Below, one piece after another: positions 12,106 to 22,496 of a DNA stretch of 64,000 nt; the stretch's first letter is position 1, and every line of letters starts with the position of its first letter. The position numbers and the translations under genes are program-made. The notes beneath the pieces are model-generated. The model was not told the origin of the DNA and did not search any database. It was given only the letters and a program-made list of their open reading frames with translations. This stretch comes from Variovorax sp. WS11 (lineage in GTDB: Bacteria > Pseudomonadota > Gammaproteobacteria > Burkholderiales > Burkholderiaceae_C), in contig NZ_JAAGOW010000003.1 in NCBI RefSeq assembly GCF_010499245.1, positions 682,001 to 746,000 on the forward strand, in the 5' to 3' direction.

Positions 12106-13620
12106 TCAGCTCGACTGCGTCTGGGTCTGGCTCTGCGTCTGCTCCGGCGCGCCGTTGCGCGGTTTGGTCCGACGGTCGCCCTCGAGGATCCAGGTGTCCT
12201 TGGTGCCCCCGCCCTGCGAGGAGTTGACCACCAGCGAGCCCTCCTTGAGCGCGACGCGCGTGAGCCCGCCCGGCACCATCTGCACTTCCTTGCCCGAGAG
12301 CACGAAGGGCCGCAGGTCGATGTGGCGCGGCGCGATGCCCGACTCGACGAAGGTGGGCGAGGTCGACAGGCTCAGCGTCGGCTGCGCGATGTAGCCGTCG
12401 GGCTTGGCCAGCACGGCCTTCTTGAAGTCCTCGATCTCGGCCTGCGTCGCGGCCGGGCCTATCAGCATGCCGTAGCCGCCGGCGCCGTGCACCTCCTTGA
12501 CCACCAGGTCCTTCATGTGGGCCAGGGTGTAGTCCAGGTCTTCCTTGTTGCGGCACATCCAGGTCGGCACGTTCTTGAGGATCGGCTGCTCGCCCAGGTA
12601 GAACTCGATCATCTTCGGCACGTAGGGGTAGATCGACTTGTCGTCGGCCACGCCGGTGCCCACGGCATTGCAGATCACGACATTGCCCTCGCGGTAGGCG
12701 CGCATCAGGCCGGCGCAGCCCAGTGTGGACGTCGGGCGGAACACCTCGGGGTCGAGGAAGTCGTCGTCCACGCGGCGGTAGATCACGTCCACGCGCCGCG
12801 GTCCGCGGGTGGTGCGCATGTAGACGAAGTCGTCCTTGACGAAGAGGTCCTGCCCCTCGACGAGCTCCACGCCCATCTGCTGGGCGAGGAAGGCGTGCTC
12901 GAAGTAGGCGCTGTTGTACATGCCGGGCGTGAGCACCACCACCGTGGGCTCGGCGGTGGCCGGCGGGGCGGAAGCGCGCAAGGTCTCGAGCAGCAGGTCG
13001 GGATAGTGCGCCACCGGGGCGACGCGGTTCTGGCTGAAGAGCTCGGGGAAGAGCCGCATCATCATCTTGCGGTTCTCCAGCATGTAGCTCACGCCGCTGG
13101 GCACGCGCAGGTTGTCTTCGAGCACGTAGTACTCGCCGTTGCCGCTGGCGTCGGGCGCGCGCACGATGTCGATGCCGGCGATATGCGAGTAGACGTCGTT
13201 GGGCACCTTCACGCCCACCATCTCGGGCCGGTACTGCGCGTTGTTGAAGATCTGCTCGGAGGGCACCACGCCGGCCTTGATGATCTCCTGCCCGTGGTAG
13301 ACGTCGTGGATGAAGCGGTTGAGCGCCGTCACGCGCTGCACCAGGCCTTTTTCCATGCTCTCCCATTCATGGGCGGGGATGATGCGCGGCAGCAGGTCGA
13401 AGGGGATCAGGCGCTCGGTGCCCGAACCGTCCTCGTCCTTCGCGCCATAGACGGCGAAGGTGATACCGACCCGGCGGAAGATCATCTCCGCCTCCTCGCG
13501 CCGCGAACGCATCACCTCGCCGGGTTGCTTCGCGAGCCACTGGTCGTAGCGCTTGTAGTGGTTCCGGATCGCTGCGCCCTGGTAGGGCAGCTGCTCGTAC
13601 ATCTCGTCGAATTTGTGCAT
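12106..13620 (-). CDS. Circularly permuted ATP-grasp protein (DUF404/DUF407)
   Basis: 504-residue cytoplasmic protein of the circularly permuted ATP-grasp type 2 family, predicted to form amide bonds using ATP. Family-typical stretches include LLENRKMMMRLFPELF, LTPGMYNSAYFEHAFLA and the acidic GQDLFVKDD. The ATG at 13620 (MHKFDEMYE) matches the usual family N-terminus. The substrate is unknown. The C-terminus ends in a Gln/Thr/Ser-rich tail (QTQSQTQTQSS). It is a paralogue of the N-terminal part of the fused protein at 19801-22494. It lies downstream of comEC and upstream of the alpha-E gene. Confidence 0.9.
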   Translation of the reverse strand: MHKFDEMYEQLPYQGAAIRNHYKRYDQWLAKQPGEVMRSRREEAEMIFRRVGITFAVYGAKDEDGSGTERLIPFDLLPRIIPAHEWESMEKGLVQRVTALNRFIHDVYHGQEIIKAGVVPSEQIFNNAQYRPEMVGVKVPNDVYSHIAGIDIVRAPDASGNGEYYVLEDNLRVPSGVSYMLENRKMMMRLFPELFSQNRVAPVAHYPDLLLETLRASAPPATAEPTVVVLTPGMYNSAYFEHAFLAQQMGVELVEGQDLFVKDDFVYMRTTRGPRRVDVIYRRVDDDFLDPEVFRPTSTLGCAGLMRAYREGNVVICNAVGTGVADDKSIYPYVPKMIEFYLGEQPILKNVPTWMCRNKEDLDYTLAHMKDLVVKEVHGAGGYGMLIGPAATQAEIEDFKKAVLAKPDGYIAQPTLSLSTSPTFVESGIAPRHIDLRPFVLSGKEVQMVPGGLTRVALKEGSLVVNSSQGGGTKDTWILEGDRRTKPRNGAPEQTQSQTQTQSS

Positions 13621-13698
13621 GGGACGACCAATCTCCTTGGCCGTAGCTTAGCAAGTTCAAGGCCAGACGCCGTGCTCACGCTAACCCCAACGCGACAT

Positions 13699-16160
13699 TC
13701 ACGGCGGCTGATGATGCCAGTAGCGCCGGCCTTCCTGCCGTTCGCAGCGAACGCTCCCGGGATGGGCGCTGGACCACCGGGCGGCGCCGCAATGCGCCGA
13801 ATCGACCACTTCGATGCGTCGCTCCGCATAGCGCGCCACCACCTCCCCGGCCGGGTGGCCGAAGCGGTTGCGGTAGCCGGCCTGGACCAGCGCGATGCGC
13901 GGCTGCACGGCGTCGAGCAGCGCGGGGGTCGAGGAGGTCTTGCTGCCGTGGTGCGGGACCAGCAGCAGGTCGGCCTGCAGCGCCGGCGTGCGCGCTGCCA
14001 GCGCGGCTTCTTGTACCCGCTCGATGTCGCCGGCCAGCAGCACGGTGGCACGCCCGTTGCCGACGCGCAGCACGCAGGAGACCGCATTCGGCTTGGTGAA
14101 GCCGGCATAGTCGGCCTCCTGGGGGTGGAGGATCTCGAAGCGCACGCCGTCCCAGGTCCACTGCTGGCCGGTCAGGCAGCGCTGGACCGGCCGCAGCTGC
14201 TGCAGCGGGTGCCCGGCCTCGACCGAGCTGCGCAGCTCGGCCTCGGCCTGCATCGCCAGCACCGCGGGCGCGCCGCCGGTGTGGTCGCTGTCGCGGTGGC
14301 TCAGGACGACGGTGTCCAGCCGCTCGCCCAGCGCGCGCAGCAGCGGCACCAGGACGCGATGGCCGGCGTCGCTTTCCAGGCTGTAGCGCGGGCCGGCGTC
14401 ATACAGCAGGCTGTGGGTCGCGGTGCGCACGAGCACCGCATTGCCCTGGCCGCGATGTCGGCCGCCAGCAGCTCGAACTCGCCCGCCGGCGGCCGCGGCG
14501 CCTGCCAGAGCAGGGCCGGCAGCAGCAGCGGCAGCCCCTGCAGGCGCAGCGCCCAGGGCAGGCGCATGGCCAGCAGCACCCCGCCGGCCACGCCGGCGAC
14601 GCTCGCCCAGAGCGCGGGCGCCGGTGCCGAGAGCGTGGCCAGCGGCAGCTCGGCGAGCCACTGGAGCACCAGGGCCAACAGCTGCACCGCCCGGGCGGCC
14701 AGGTCCCACAGCGGCGGCAGCAGCACGCCGAGCATGGCGAGCGGCGTCAGAACCAGCGTGACCCAGGGAATGGCGATGGCATTGGCCAGCAGCCCGACGC
14801 TGGAGACCTGCTGGAAGAGCAGCAGGCTCAGCGGCGTCAGCGCCAGCGTCACCGCCCATTGCTCGCGCGCCATGCGCGCCAGGCGCGCCGCGGCGCCTGC
14901 GCCGCCGGCATCTGCGGACCCGCTGGCGAACAGCACGCCGACGGCGACGAAGCTGAGCCAGAAGCCCGCCTGCATCAGCGCCCAGGGATCGACGGCCACG
15001 ACCACCGCGCAGGCGCACAGCCAGACGAAGGGCCAGGGCCACTGCCGCCCCGCAAGGCGCAGCAGCGCGACCGTGGCCAGCATCCAGACCGTGCGCTGCG
15101 AGGGCAGTCCCCAGCCGCTGAAGAGCGCATACAGCGCCGCCAGCAGCACGCCGCCCACCAGGGCCGCATGCGGCGCGGGCAGCCACAGCATGAGGCGGCT
15201 GCTGCGCCGCCAGGCCGCGCCCACCCCCCACGCGGCCAGCCAGGCGAACATCGTGATGTGCAGGCCCGAGATCGACATCAGGTGCGCAACGCCGGTGGCG
15301 CGGAACACGTCCCAGTCGGCGCGCTCGATCGCGTTCTGATCGCCGGTGACCAGGGCCGCGATCACGCCGGCCGGCCGGCGCTCGGGCACGCGCTCGAAGA
15401 CGGCGTCGCGCACCGCTTCGCGCGCCCGCTCGACGGGGTGGCGCCAGGTCTGCCCAAGCGGCTGCGGCCGCGCATCCCGTGCGCCCGTGCGCACGTAGCC
15501 GCTGGCCTGCACGCCCTGCTCCCACAACCGCAGCTCCTGGTCGAAGCCATGCGGGTTGAGATTGCCGTGCGGCGCCTTCAGGCGCACCGTCATGCGCCAG
15601 CGCTCGCCCGCGTGCACAGCGCCCGGCGCGGCGGCGGGCTCGGCGCGCGAGGCCTGCTCGGGCGCGCGCCCCCAGAGGCCGGTGTTGTCCGCGTACCAGC
15701 CCAGCGCGATGCGCGAGGGTGTGCGCGGCAGGCTGCTGTCGACATCGCCGGCCCAGCGCGCGCTCTCGACATCGAAGAGAAAGCGCACGGCCCCATCGCC
15801 GTGTTGCGGCATCTGCGAGACCACGCCCTCCACCTGCAGGTCGCGGCCTTCGAGGGACGGGTCCAACGCTTCGGCCGCATAGGCGCAGGCACGCCAGCCC
15901 GCCAGGCCGGCGCCGGCCATCGCCCCGGCGATCAGCAGGGCGGGCAGCAGGACGCGCGAGGATGGCCGCCGCCCACGCAGCAACGGCAGGCATGCCACCG
16001 CGGCCGCCAGCATGGCGACGTAGACGGCGGCGCCCCACAACGCGGCCTGCTGCAGTTGCAAGGCCGCGCCCAGCACCGAGCCGGCCATGAAGGCAAAGAA
16101 GCCCAAGCCCCGGCCCTGCTCGCCGGCCGTCACGAAACACTCACCAATGCCATGCTGCAA
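13699..16160 (-). pseudogene. comEC: ComEC/Rec2 competence DNA channel, frameshifted
   Basis: ComEC is the inner-membrane channel for DNA uptake, normally about 750-850 residues. The N-terminal part (16160 to about 14455) has the DUF4131 and competence membrane regions, including ATGVAHLMSISGLHITMF. The C-terminal metallo-beta-lactamase-like part (SHRDSDHTGG, LLAGDIE, PHHGSKTSST) lies in another frame, about 14450 to 13699. The shift is at 14451-14454, where the coding strand reads GACATCGCGGCCAGGGC instead of an expected GACATCGGCCAGGGC, two extra bases. Without them LLAADI joins GQGNAVLVRT as in intact homologues. The start may be TTG at 16160 or GTG at 16133. This is either a true inactivation or a sequence error. 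Confidence 0.85.
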
Positions 16161-16256
16161 TCACTCCCTCAGCTGCGCTCTATGGCGCGCTAATTGCTAT
16201 GCCTGTGGGCTAGTATGCGTCCTCGTTCAGAGGCTCCCTCGACGCTTTAGAAAAAA

Positions 16257-19200
16257 ATGTCCATTCACGCCGCACTCCACCACGTCACCCACTACAAGTA
16301 CGACCGTCCGGTGCAACTGGGGCCCCAGGTGGTACGCCTGCGTCCCGCGCCGCATTGCCGCAGCAAGGTGATCTCGTACTCGCTGCGGGTCGAGCCCGAG
16401 CAGCACTTCGTCAACTGGCAGCAGGACCCCTTCGCGAACTACCTCGCGCGGTTGGTGTTCCCCGAGAAGACGCGCGAGTTCAAGGTCACGGTCGACCTGG
16501 TGGTCGAGATGGCGGTCTACAACCCCTTCGACTTCTTCCTCGAGCCGCAGGCCGAGAACTTTCCCTTCAAGTACACCGAATCGCAGGCGCAGGAGCTGGC
16601 GCCCTACCTGGTGGCCGACCCTGCCACGCCGCTGGTGGCCGCCTACCTCGAGAAGATCGACCGCAAGACGCAGCGCACCATCGACTTCCTGGTCGGCATC
16701 AACCAGCAGGTGCAGCAGGACGTCAACTACCTGATCCGCATGGAGCCCGGCGTGCAGACGCCGGAGCAGACGCTCGCCAATGCCTCGGGCTCCTGCCGCG
16801 ACTCGGGCTGGCTGTTGGTGCAGCTGCTGCGAAACTTGGGATTGGCGGCGCGCTTCGTCTCGGGCTACCTGATCCAGCTCACGCCCGACGTGAAGGCGCT
16901 CGACGGCCCCAGCGGCACCAGCGTCGACTTCACCGACCTGCACGCCTGGTGCGAGGTCTACCTTCCGGGAGCCGGTTGGGTCGGCCTCGACGCCACCTCG
17001 GGCCTGATGGCCGGCGAAGGCCATATCCCGCTGGCCTGCACGCCCACGCCCTCCAGTGCGGCGCCGATCGAAGGCGGGGTCGACGAGGCCGAAGTGGACT
17101 TCGGCCACGAGATGAAGGTCACGCGCATCCACGAGTCGCCGCGCGTGACCAAGCCCTACACCGATGACCAGTGGGCCGAGGTGCTGGCCCTGGGCGATGC
17201 CGTCGATGCGCGCCTGGCGGCCGGCGACGTGCGCCTCACCATGGGCGGCGAGCCCACTTTCGTTGCCACCACCGACCGCGACGCGGCCGAATGGAACACC
17301 GATGCGCTGGGCCCCACCAAGCGCGGCTACGCGACCGAGCTGGTGCACCGGCTGCGCGACGAGTACGGCCAGGGCGGCTTCCTGCATTTCGGGCAGGGCA
17401 AGTGGTACCCCGGCGAACAGCTGCCGCGCTGGGCGCTGTCGATCTTCTGGCGCGCCGACGGTCAGCCCGTGTGGCACCGCCCCGAGCTCTTCGCCGACGA
17501 GCGCCATCCCACCCACTACACCAGCGAGGACGCGCAGCGCTTCACCCGCGCCCTGGCGCACCGGCTGGGCCTCACCGACCGTTTCGTGCAGCCCGGCTAC
17601 GAGGACGTCTACTACTACCTCTGGCGCGAGCGCCGGCTGCCGGTGAACGTCGACCCCTTCGACTCGAAGCTCGACGACGAGATTGAGCGCGTGCGCCTGC
17701 GCCGCGTGTTCACCCAGAAGCTCGATGCCGTCATCGGCTACGTGCTGCCCATTGAGGCCGCCAACGCCGACACCGATGCGCCCCCGCTCGCCGGCCCGGG
17801 CTGGAAGACCGGGCCCTGGTTCCTGCGCGACGACCGCCTCTACCTGATCCCCGGCGATTCGCCGATGGGCTTGCGCCTGCCGCTGGATTCGCAGCCCTGG
17901 GCCAGCAAGGGCGACTACCCCTACCTGGTCGAGCGCGACCCCACTGCGCCACGTGCGCCCCTGCCCGCCTCGGCTCTGTTCCGGGCACGCTACGAGGGCA
18001 CGCCGGGCAGCGCGCCCGACCTCGTCGAAGTGCCCTACGACTTCGGCACGCCGCAGCAGTCGCCAACCGCCGTGCGCTTCCAGGCCGCGCACGGCAATGC
18101 CGCGGCAGCGCGCGCCCAGGCTGCGGCGGAGCCGACCACGCTGCGCCCACCGCAGCGCGGCGAGTCGGCGCACTGGATCACGCGCTCCGCCCTGTGCGTG
18201 GAAGTGCGCGACCCGCGCCGCGCCAATGGGCCCGCGGCCGAAAAGCTCGGCAGCGCCTCGGGCGTGCTCTACGTCTTCATGCCGCCGCTGGCGCGGCTGG
18301 AGGACTACCTCGACCTGCTCGCTGCGGTCGAGGCCACGGCCGGGGAGCTCGACCTGCGGGTGGTGATCGAAGGCTATCCGCCGCCGCGCGATCCGCGCCT
18401 CAAGCTGCTGCAGGTCACGCCCGACCCGGGCGTGATCGAGGTCAACATCCATCCGGCCCACAACTGGCGCGAGCTGGTGGAGCACACCGAGTTCCTCTAC
18501 GGCGCAGCCTTCGAGACCCGGCTGTCGGCCGAGAAGTTCATGACCGACGGCCGCCACACCGGCACCGGCGGCGGCAACCACTTCGTGCTGGGCGGCGCCA
18601 CGCCCGGCGACAGCCCCTTCCTGCGCCGGCCCGAGCTGCTCGCGAGCCTCTTGCTCTACTGGCACAACCACCCCTCGCTCAGCTACCTGTTCTCCGGCAT
18701 GTTCATCGGCCCGACCAGCCAGGCGCCGCGCGTGGACGAGGCGCGCAACGACCAGGTCTACGAGCTCGAGATTGCGCTGGCCCAGATCGCGCGCAGCCGC
18801 GAGGTCCACGGCGAGGACATGCCGCCCTGGCTGGTCGACCGCACGCTGCGCAACATCCTGGTCGATGTCACCGGCAACACGCACCGCAGCGAGTTCTGCA
18901 TCGACAAGCTCTACTCGCCCGACGCCACCACCGGCCGCCTCGGCCTGCTGGAGCTGCGCGCCTTCGAGATGCCACCGCATGCGCGCATGAGCATCGCGCA
19001 GCAGCTGCTGCTGCGCGCCATGGTGGCGCGCTTCTGGGACGCGCCCTACCGCGCCCCCGTCACGCGCTGGGGCACCGAGCTGCATGACCGCTTCCTGCTG
19101 TCCACCTTCGTCAAGATGGACTTCGAGGACGTCATCAGCGAGATGCGCCAGGCCGGCTTCGGCTTCGACCCGGTCTGGTTCGCGCCGCATTTCGAGTTCC

Positions 19201-19754
19201 GCTTCCCGTTGGTCGGCCAGGTGCAGGCCATGGGCGTGGAGCTCTCGCTGCGCAACGCACTCGAGCCCTGGCATGTGATGGGCGAGGAAGGCTCGGCGGG
19301 CGGCACGGTGCGCTATGTCGACTCGTCGCTGGAGCGCGTCGAGGTGCGCGTGACCGGGCTCAACGAGAGCCGCTACGTCATCACCGTCAACGGCCAGGTG
19401 CTGCCGCTGCAACCCACCGGCACGACCGGCGAGTTCGTGGCCGGCGTGCGCTACAAGGCCTGGAATCCGCCCTCGGCGCTGCACCCCAGCATCGGCGTGC
19501 ATGCGCCGCTGACCTTCGACATCGTCGACACCTGGATGAAGCGTTCGCTGGGCGGCTGCCAGTACTTCGTCTCGCATCCGGGCGGACGCAGCTACGACAC
19601 CTTCCCCGTCAATGCCTACGAGGCCGAGAGCCGGCGCCTGTCGCGCTTCTCGCGCATGGGCCATTCGCCGGGACTGCTTCGCACGCCGCCGGCGAGCATC
19701 GAGATCGCGGGCAGCCGGGAATTCCCGTTCACGCTGGATTTGCGCAAAGCTTGA
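16257..19754 (+). CDS. Transglutaminase-like protein with DUF2126 domain
   Basis: 1165-residue protein. The N-terminus (1-100) is the bacterial transglutaminase-like N-terminal domain. A transglutaminase core follows, with a plausible Cys-His-Asp triad: Cys about 180 (GSCRDSGW), His about 229 (DLHAWCEVY) and Asp about 244 (GLDATSG). From about residue 325 to the end is DUF2126, starting with TMGGEPTFV. Substrate is unknown; transglutaminase-fold proteins of this context are thought to act as peptidases or amidases on peptide products. It heads a plus-strand operon with the fused ATP-grasp/alpha-E gene and a second transglutaminase. The ATG follows an A-rich stretch at 16250-16256. Confidence 0.93.
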   Translation: MSIHAALHHVTHYKYDRPVQLGPQVVRLRPAPHCRSKVISYSLRVEPEQHFVNWQQDPFANYLARLVFPEKTREFKVTVDLVVEMAVYNPFDFFLEPQAENFPFKYTESQAQELAPYLVADPATPLVAAYLEKIDRKTQRTIDFLVGINQQVQQDVNYLIRMEPGVQTPEQTLANASGSCRDSGWLLVQLLRNLGLAARFVSGYLIQLTPDVKALDGPSGTSVDFTDLHAWCEVYLPGAGWVGLDATSGLMAGEGHIPLACTPTPSSAAPIEGGVDEAEVDFGHEMKVTRIHESPRVTKPYTDDQWAEVLALGDAVDARLAAGDVRLTMGGEPTFVATTDRDAAEWNTDALGPTKRGYATELVHRLRDEYGQGGFLHFGQGKWYPGEQLPRWALSIFWRADGQPVWHRPELFADERHPTHYTSEDAQRFTRALAHRLGLTDRFVQPGYEDVYYYLWRERRLPVNVDPFDSKLDDEIERVRLRRVFTQKLDAVIGYVLPIEAANADTDAPPLAGPGWKTGPWFLRDDRLYLIPGDSPMGLRLPLDSQPWASKGDYPYLVERDPTAPRAPLPASALFRARYEGTPGSAPDLVEVPYDFGTPQQSPTAVRFQAAHGNAAAARAQAAAEPTTLRPPQRGESAHWITRSALCVEVRDPRRANGPAAEKLGSASGVLYVFMPPLARLEDYLDLLAAVEATAGELDLRVVIEGYPPPRDPRLKLLQVTPDPGVIEVNIHPAHNWRELVEHTEFLYGAAFETRLSAEKFMTDGRHTGTGGGNHFVLGGATPGDSPFLRRPELLASLLLYWHNHPSLSYLFSGMFIGPTSQAPRVDEARNDQVYELEIALAQIARSREVHGEDMPPWLVDRTLRNILVDVTGNTHRSEFCIDKLYSPDATTGRLGLLELRAFEMPPHARMSIAQQLLLRAMVARFWDAPYRAPVTRWGTELHDRFLLSTFVKMDFEDVISEMRQAGFGFDPVWFAPHFEFRFPLVGQVQAMGVELSLRNALEPWHVMGEEGSAGGTVRYVDSSLERVEVRVTGLNESRYVITVNGQVLPLQPTGTTGEFVAGVRYKAWNPPSALHPSIGVHAPLTFDIVDTWMKRSLGGCQYFVSHPGGRSYDTFPVNAYEAESRRLSRFSRMGHSPGLLRTPPASIEIAGSREFPFTLDLRKA

Positions 19755-19800
19755 CGAGTGAGCCTGGGTCTTGTTGCGAGGGTGTGACAATCAACGCACC

Positions 19801-22494
19801 GTGGACCCCTTGAACGAATCCCTCTTCGACGCCCAGGCGCTGGAATCGCCGGCCGCCCTGGCCTCGTCGCTCGCGCCGCCGGCCGCACCGGGGCACTTCG
19901 ACGAGCTGCGCGGCCTCGCCACGCCGGCCAGCGTGCCGCGGCTCGGCGTGCCCTCGCAGCCGGCGCCGCTGCACGACGCATCCTCCCCGCCCCCGGCCAC
20001 GCCGGCCGAGGCACCGGCCAATGAACGCGCCCCGCTGGCGCCGCATTGGGCCGGCTTCTTCGAGCAACTCGGCACCGAGGGGTTCAGCGACCTGCCCCGC
20101 CGCGCCGTCAGCCTGGAGCGCCAGATCCGCGACAACGGCGTCACGTACAACGTGTATGCCGACACCGACAGCCCGCAGCGGCCCTGGTCGCTCGATCTCT
20201 TCCCGCTGATCGTTCCGCCCGAGAGCTGGGCCGCGATCGAGGCCGGCACGCTGCAGCGCGTTCGCCTGCTCGATCGCGTCCTGGCCGACGTCTACGGCCC
20301 GCAGAAGCTGCTGGCCGAAGGCCTGCTGCCGCCCGCCCTGGTGCACGGCAACCCGGGCTACCTGCGCGCGATGCACGGCGTGCGCCCGCCGGGCGACACC
20401 TGGCTGCGCATCGCCGCCCTGGATCTCGCGCGCGGCCCCGACGGCAACTGGTGGGTGGTGTCGCAGCGCACGCAGGCGCCCTCGGGCCTGGGCTATCTGC
20501 TGGAGAACCGCCTGGCCATCGCCCGGCAGTTCCCGCAGGCCTTCGAGGCGCTGCACGTGCAGCGCCTGGCCGCCACCTACAACGCGATGATGGAGGGCCT
20601 GCAGCACATGTGCCCCGCCGGCCAGCCGCCGCACATCGTGCTGCTGACGCCCGGGCCCTACAACGAAACCTACTTCGAGCACGCCTACATCGCGCGCTAC
20701 CTGGGCATCACGCTGGTCGAGGGCAACGACCTCACGGTGCGCGACCAGCGGCTCTACCTCAAGACCTTGCAGGGCCTGCGGCCTGTCCACGGGCTGATCA
20801 AGCGCCTGGACGACCAGTTCCTCGACCCGCTGGAGCTGCGCGCCGATTCCACCCTCGGCGTGCCCGGCCTGCTGCAGGCGGTGCGCGCCGGCAATGTGCT
20901 GGTGGCCAACACGCCCGGCTCGGCTTTCCTCGAATCGCCCGCGCTGCTCGGCTTCCTGCCCGCGCTGGCGCGCCGCCTGCTGAACGAGAAGCTGCTGCTG
21001 CCGGCCCTGCCCACCTGGTGGTGCGGCGAGCGCGCCGCGATGGAGGCCGTGCTGCCGCAGCTGGCCGGCTGCACCATCAAGCCCACCTACGCCGGCGAGG
21101 ACGGGCATACCGGCTTCGAGACCCAGCTCGGCAGCCGCCTGAGCCGGCGCGAGCTCGACGAATGGGCCGGCCGCATCGTGCGCGAGGGCGAGGAATACAC
21201 GGTGCAGAACTACCTGCCGATCGCGCAGATGCCGACCTGGAGCCAGGACCTGGGCGCGGGCCACATCGCGCCGCGCGCAGTGCTGCTGCGCGTCTTCGCG
21301 GTCTGCGTCGGCCCGCAGTCCTGGCGCGTGCTGCCCGGCGGGCTGGCGCGGCTGGCGGCGGCAGACGCGCAGATCGCCTCGATGCAGCGCGGCGGCAGCA
21401 GTGCCGACGTGTGGGTGCAGACACACGGCGAGGTCGACCGCACCACCCTGCTGCAGGCCCACAGCACGCCGGCCTCGCTGGCGCGCCACCGCGCGCCGGT
21501 CACCAGCCGCGCGGCCGAGAACATGTTCTGGCTGGGCCGCTACACCGAGCGCGCCGAGAACGCCGTGCGCCTGGCGCGGCTCACGCTCGACCTGCTCAGC
21601 GGCGAGGATCCTTCATCGCCCAGCCTGCTGACCTGGCTGCACGACATGGCGCGGCGCAACGCGCTGGTGCCGCGCGACGTGCCCAGCCTGCCGCGCTCGC
21701 GGCGCGTCTTCGAGCGCGCGCTGATCGCCGAGCTGGGTGACATCGACGAGGGCGGCAGCGTGGGCTATAGCCTGCGCTGCGTGCGCCAGGCCGCGGCCGC
21801 GGTGCGCGAACGGCTGTCGCCGGACCACTGGAACCAGATCGTGCGCGCCGAGGCCGAGTTCATGCGCCGAAGCGCCGAGCAGGCCGGCGAGCGCGGCGAA
21901 AGCGGCTACGCCAGCGCCGCCGCGCTGCGCATGCTCGAGTCCGCCAGCGCCGCCCTGTCCGCCATGACCGGCGCCCAGACCGACCGCATGACGCGCGACG
22001 ACGCCTGGCGCCTGCTCTCCATCGGCCGCCACATCGAGCGCCTGGCCTTCCTCTCCAGCTCGCTGGCGGCCGGCTTCGAGCTCGGCTCGGTGCACGACGT
22101 GAGCGGCTTCGAGGCGATGGTCGCGCTGTTCGACAGCACCATCACCTTCCACGCGCGCTACCAGCAGCGCCGCGACGTCGCCACCCTGGTCGACCTGCTG
22201 GTGCTGGACGGCGACAACCCGCGCTCGCTGGCCTGGGTCACGCAGACGCTGCGCGGGCGCATCGCGCGGCTCGCGGGCAGCGCGCCGGGCAAGCTCACGG
22301 CGCTGTCGCACGAGCTGCCCGACCCGGCCACCTGGACCCTGGAGCATCTGTGCGAGCCCGGGCCCCGCGCGGACTACGTCGCGCTGGCGCAGCTGCTCGA
22401 GACCTGCGAGACCGCGGCCTACCATGTGTCGGATGCGATCGGCATCCGCTACTTCACACTGACTCTGGAATCGCTGCGCTCCGTCGGCGCCTGA
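19801..22494 (+). CDS. Fused circularly permuted ATP-grasp and alpha-E protein
   Basis: 897 residues from a GTG at 19801. An upstream in-frame TTG at 19771 is less convincing because the intervening residues look non-coding. Residues 1-80 are Ala/Pro-rich linker. Residues about 80-545 form the circularly permuted ATP-grasp part (YLLENRLAIARQFPQAF, LTPGPYNETYFEHAYIARYL, GNDLTV). Residues about 560-897 form the alpha-E part (ENMFWLGRYTERAEN near 573). It combines in one chain what the genes at 12106-13620 and 11132-12088 encode separately. It is followed two bases later by the transglutaminase gene, so the three plus-strand genes surely form an operon. The substrate is unknown. Confidence 0.93.
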   Translation: MDPLNESLFDAQALESPAALASSLAPPAAPGHFDELRGLATPASVPRLGVPSQPAPLHDASSPPPATPAEAPANERAPLAPHWAGFFEQLGTEGFSDLPRRAVSLERQIRDNGVTYNVYADTDSPQRPWSLDLFPLIVPPESWAAIEAGTLQRVRLLDRVLADVYGPQKLLAEGLLPPALVHGNPGYLRAMHGVRPPGDTWLRIAALDLARGPDGNWWVVSQRTQAPSGLGYLLENRLAIARQFPQAFEALHVQRLAATYNAMMEGLQHMCPAGQPPHIVLLTPGPYNETYFEHAYIARYLGITLVEGNDLTVRDQRLYLKTLQGLRPVHGLIKRLDDQFLDPLELRADSTLGVPGLLQAVRAGNVLVANTPGSAFLESPALLGFLPALARRLLNEKLLLPALPTWWCGERAAMEAVLPQLAGCTIKPTYAGEDGHTGFETQLGSRLSRRELDEWAGRIVREGEEYTVQNYLPIAQMPTWSQDLGAGHIAPRAVLLRVFAVCVGPQSWRVLPGGLARLAAADAQIASMQRGGSSADVWVQTHGEVDRTTLLQAHSTPASLARHRAPVTSRAAENMFWLGRYTERAENAVRLARLTLDLLSGEDPSSPSLLTWLHDMARRNALVPRDVPSLPRSRRVFERALIAELGDIDEGGSVGYSLRCVRQAAAAVRERLSPDHWNQIVRAEAEFMRRSAEQAGERGESGYASAAALRMLESASAALSAMTGAQTDRMTRDDAWRLLSIGRHIERLAFLSSSLAAGFELGSVHDVSGFEAMVALFDSTITFHARYQQRRDVATLVDLLVLDGDNPRSLAWVTQTLRGRIARLAGSAPGKLTALSHELPDPATWTLEHLCEPGPRADYVALAQLLETCETAAYHVSDAIGIRYFTLTLESLRSVGA

Positions 22495-22496
22495 CC

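Noticed and set aside
12079..15339. Long open frame on the plus strand opposite the ATP-grasp gene and comEC
   Set aside because: No domain matches; antisense to two recognisable genes.
16227..19790. Long open frame on the minus strand opposite the DUF2126 gene
   Set aside because: Exactly mirrors a well-supported gene and has shadow-type composition with no known motif.
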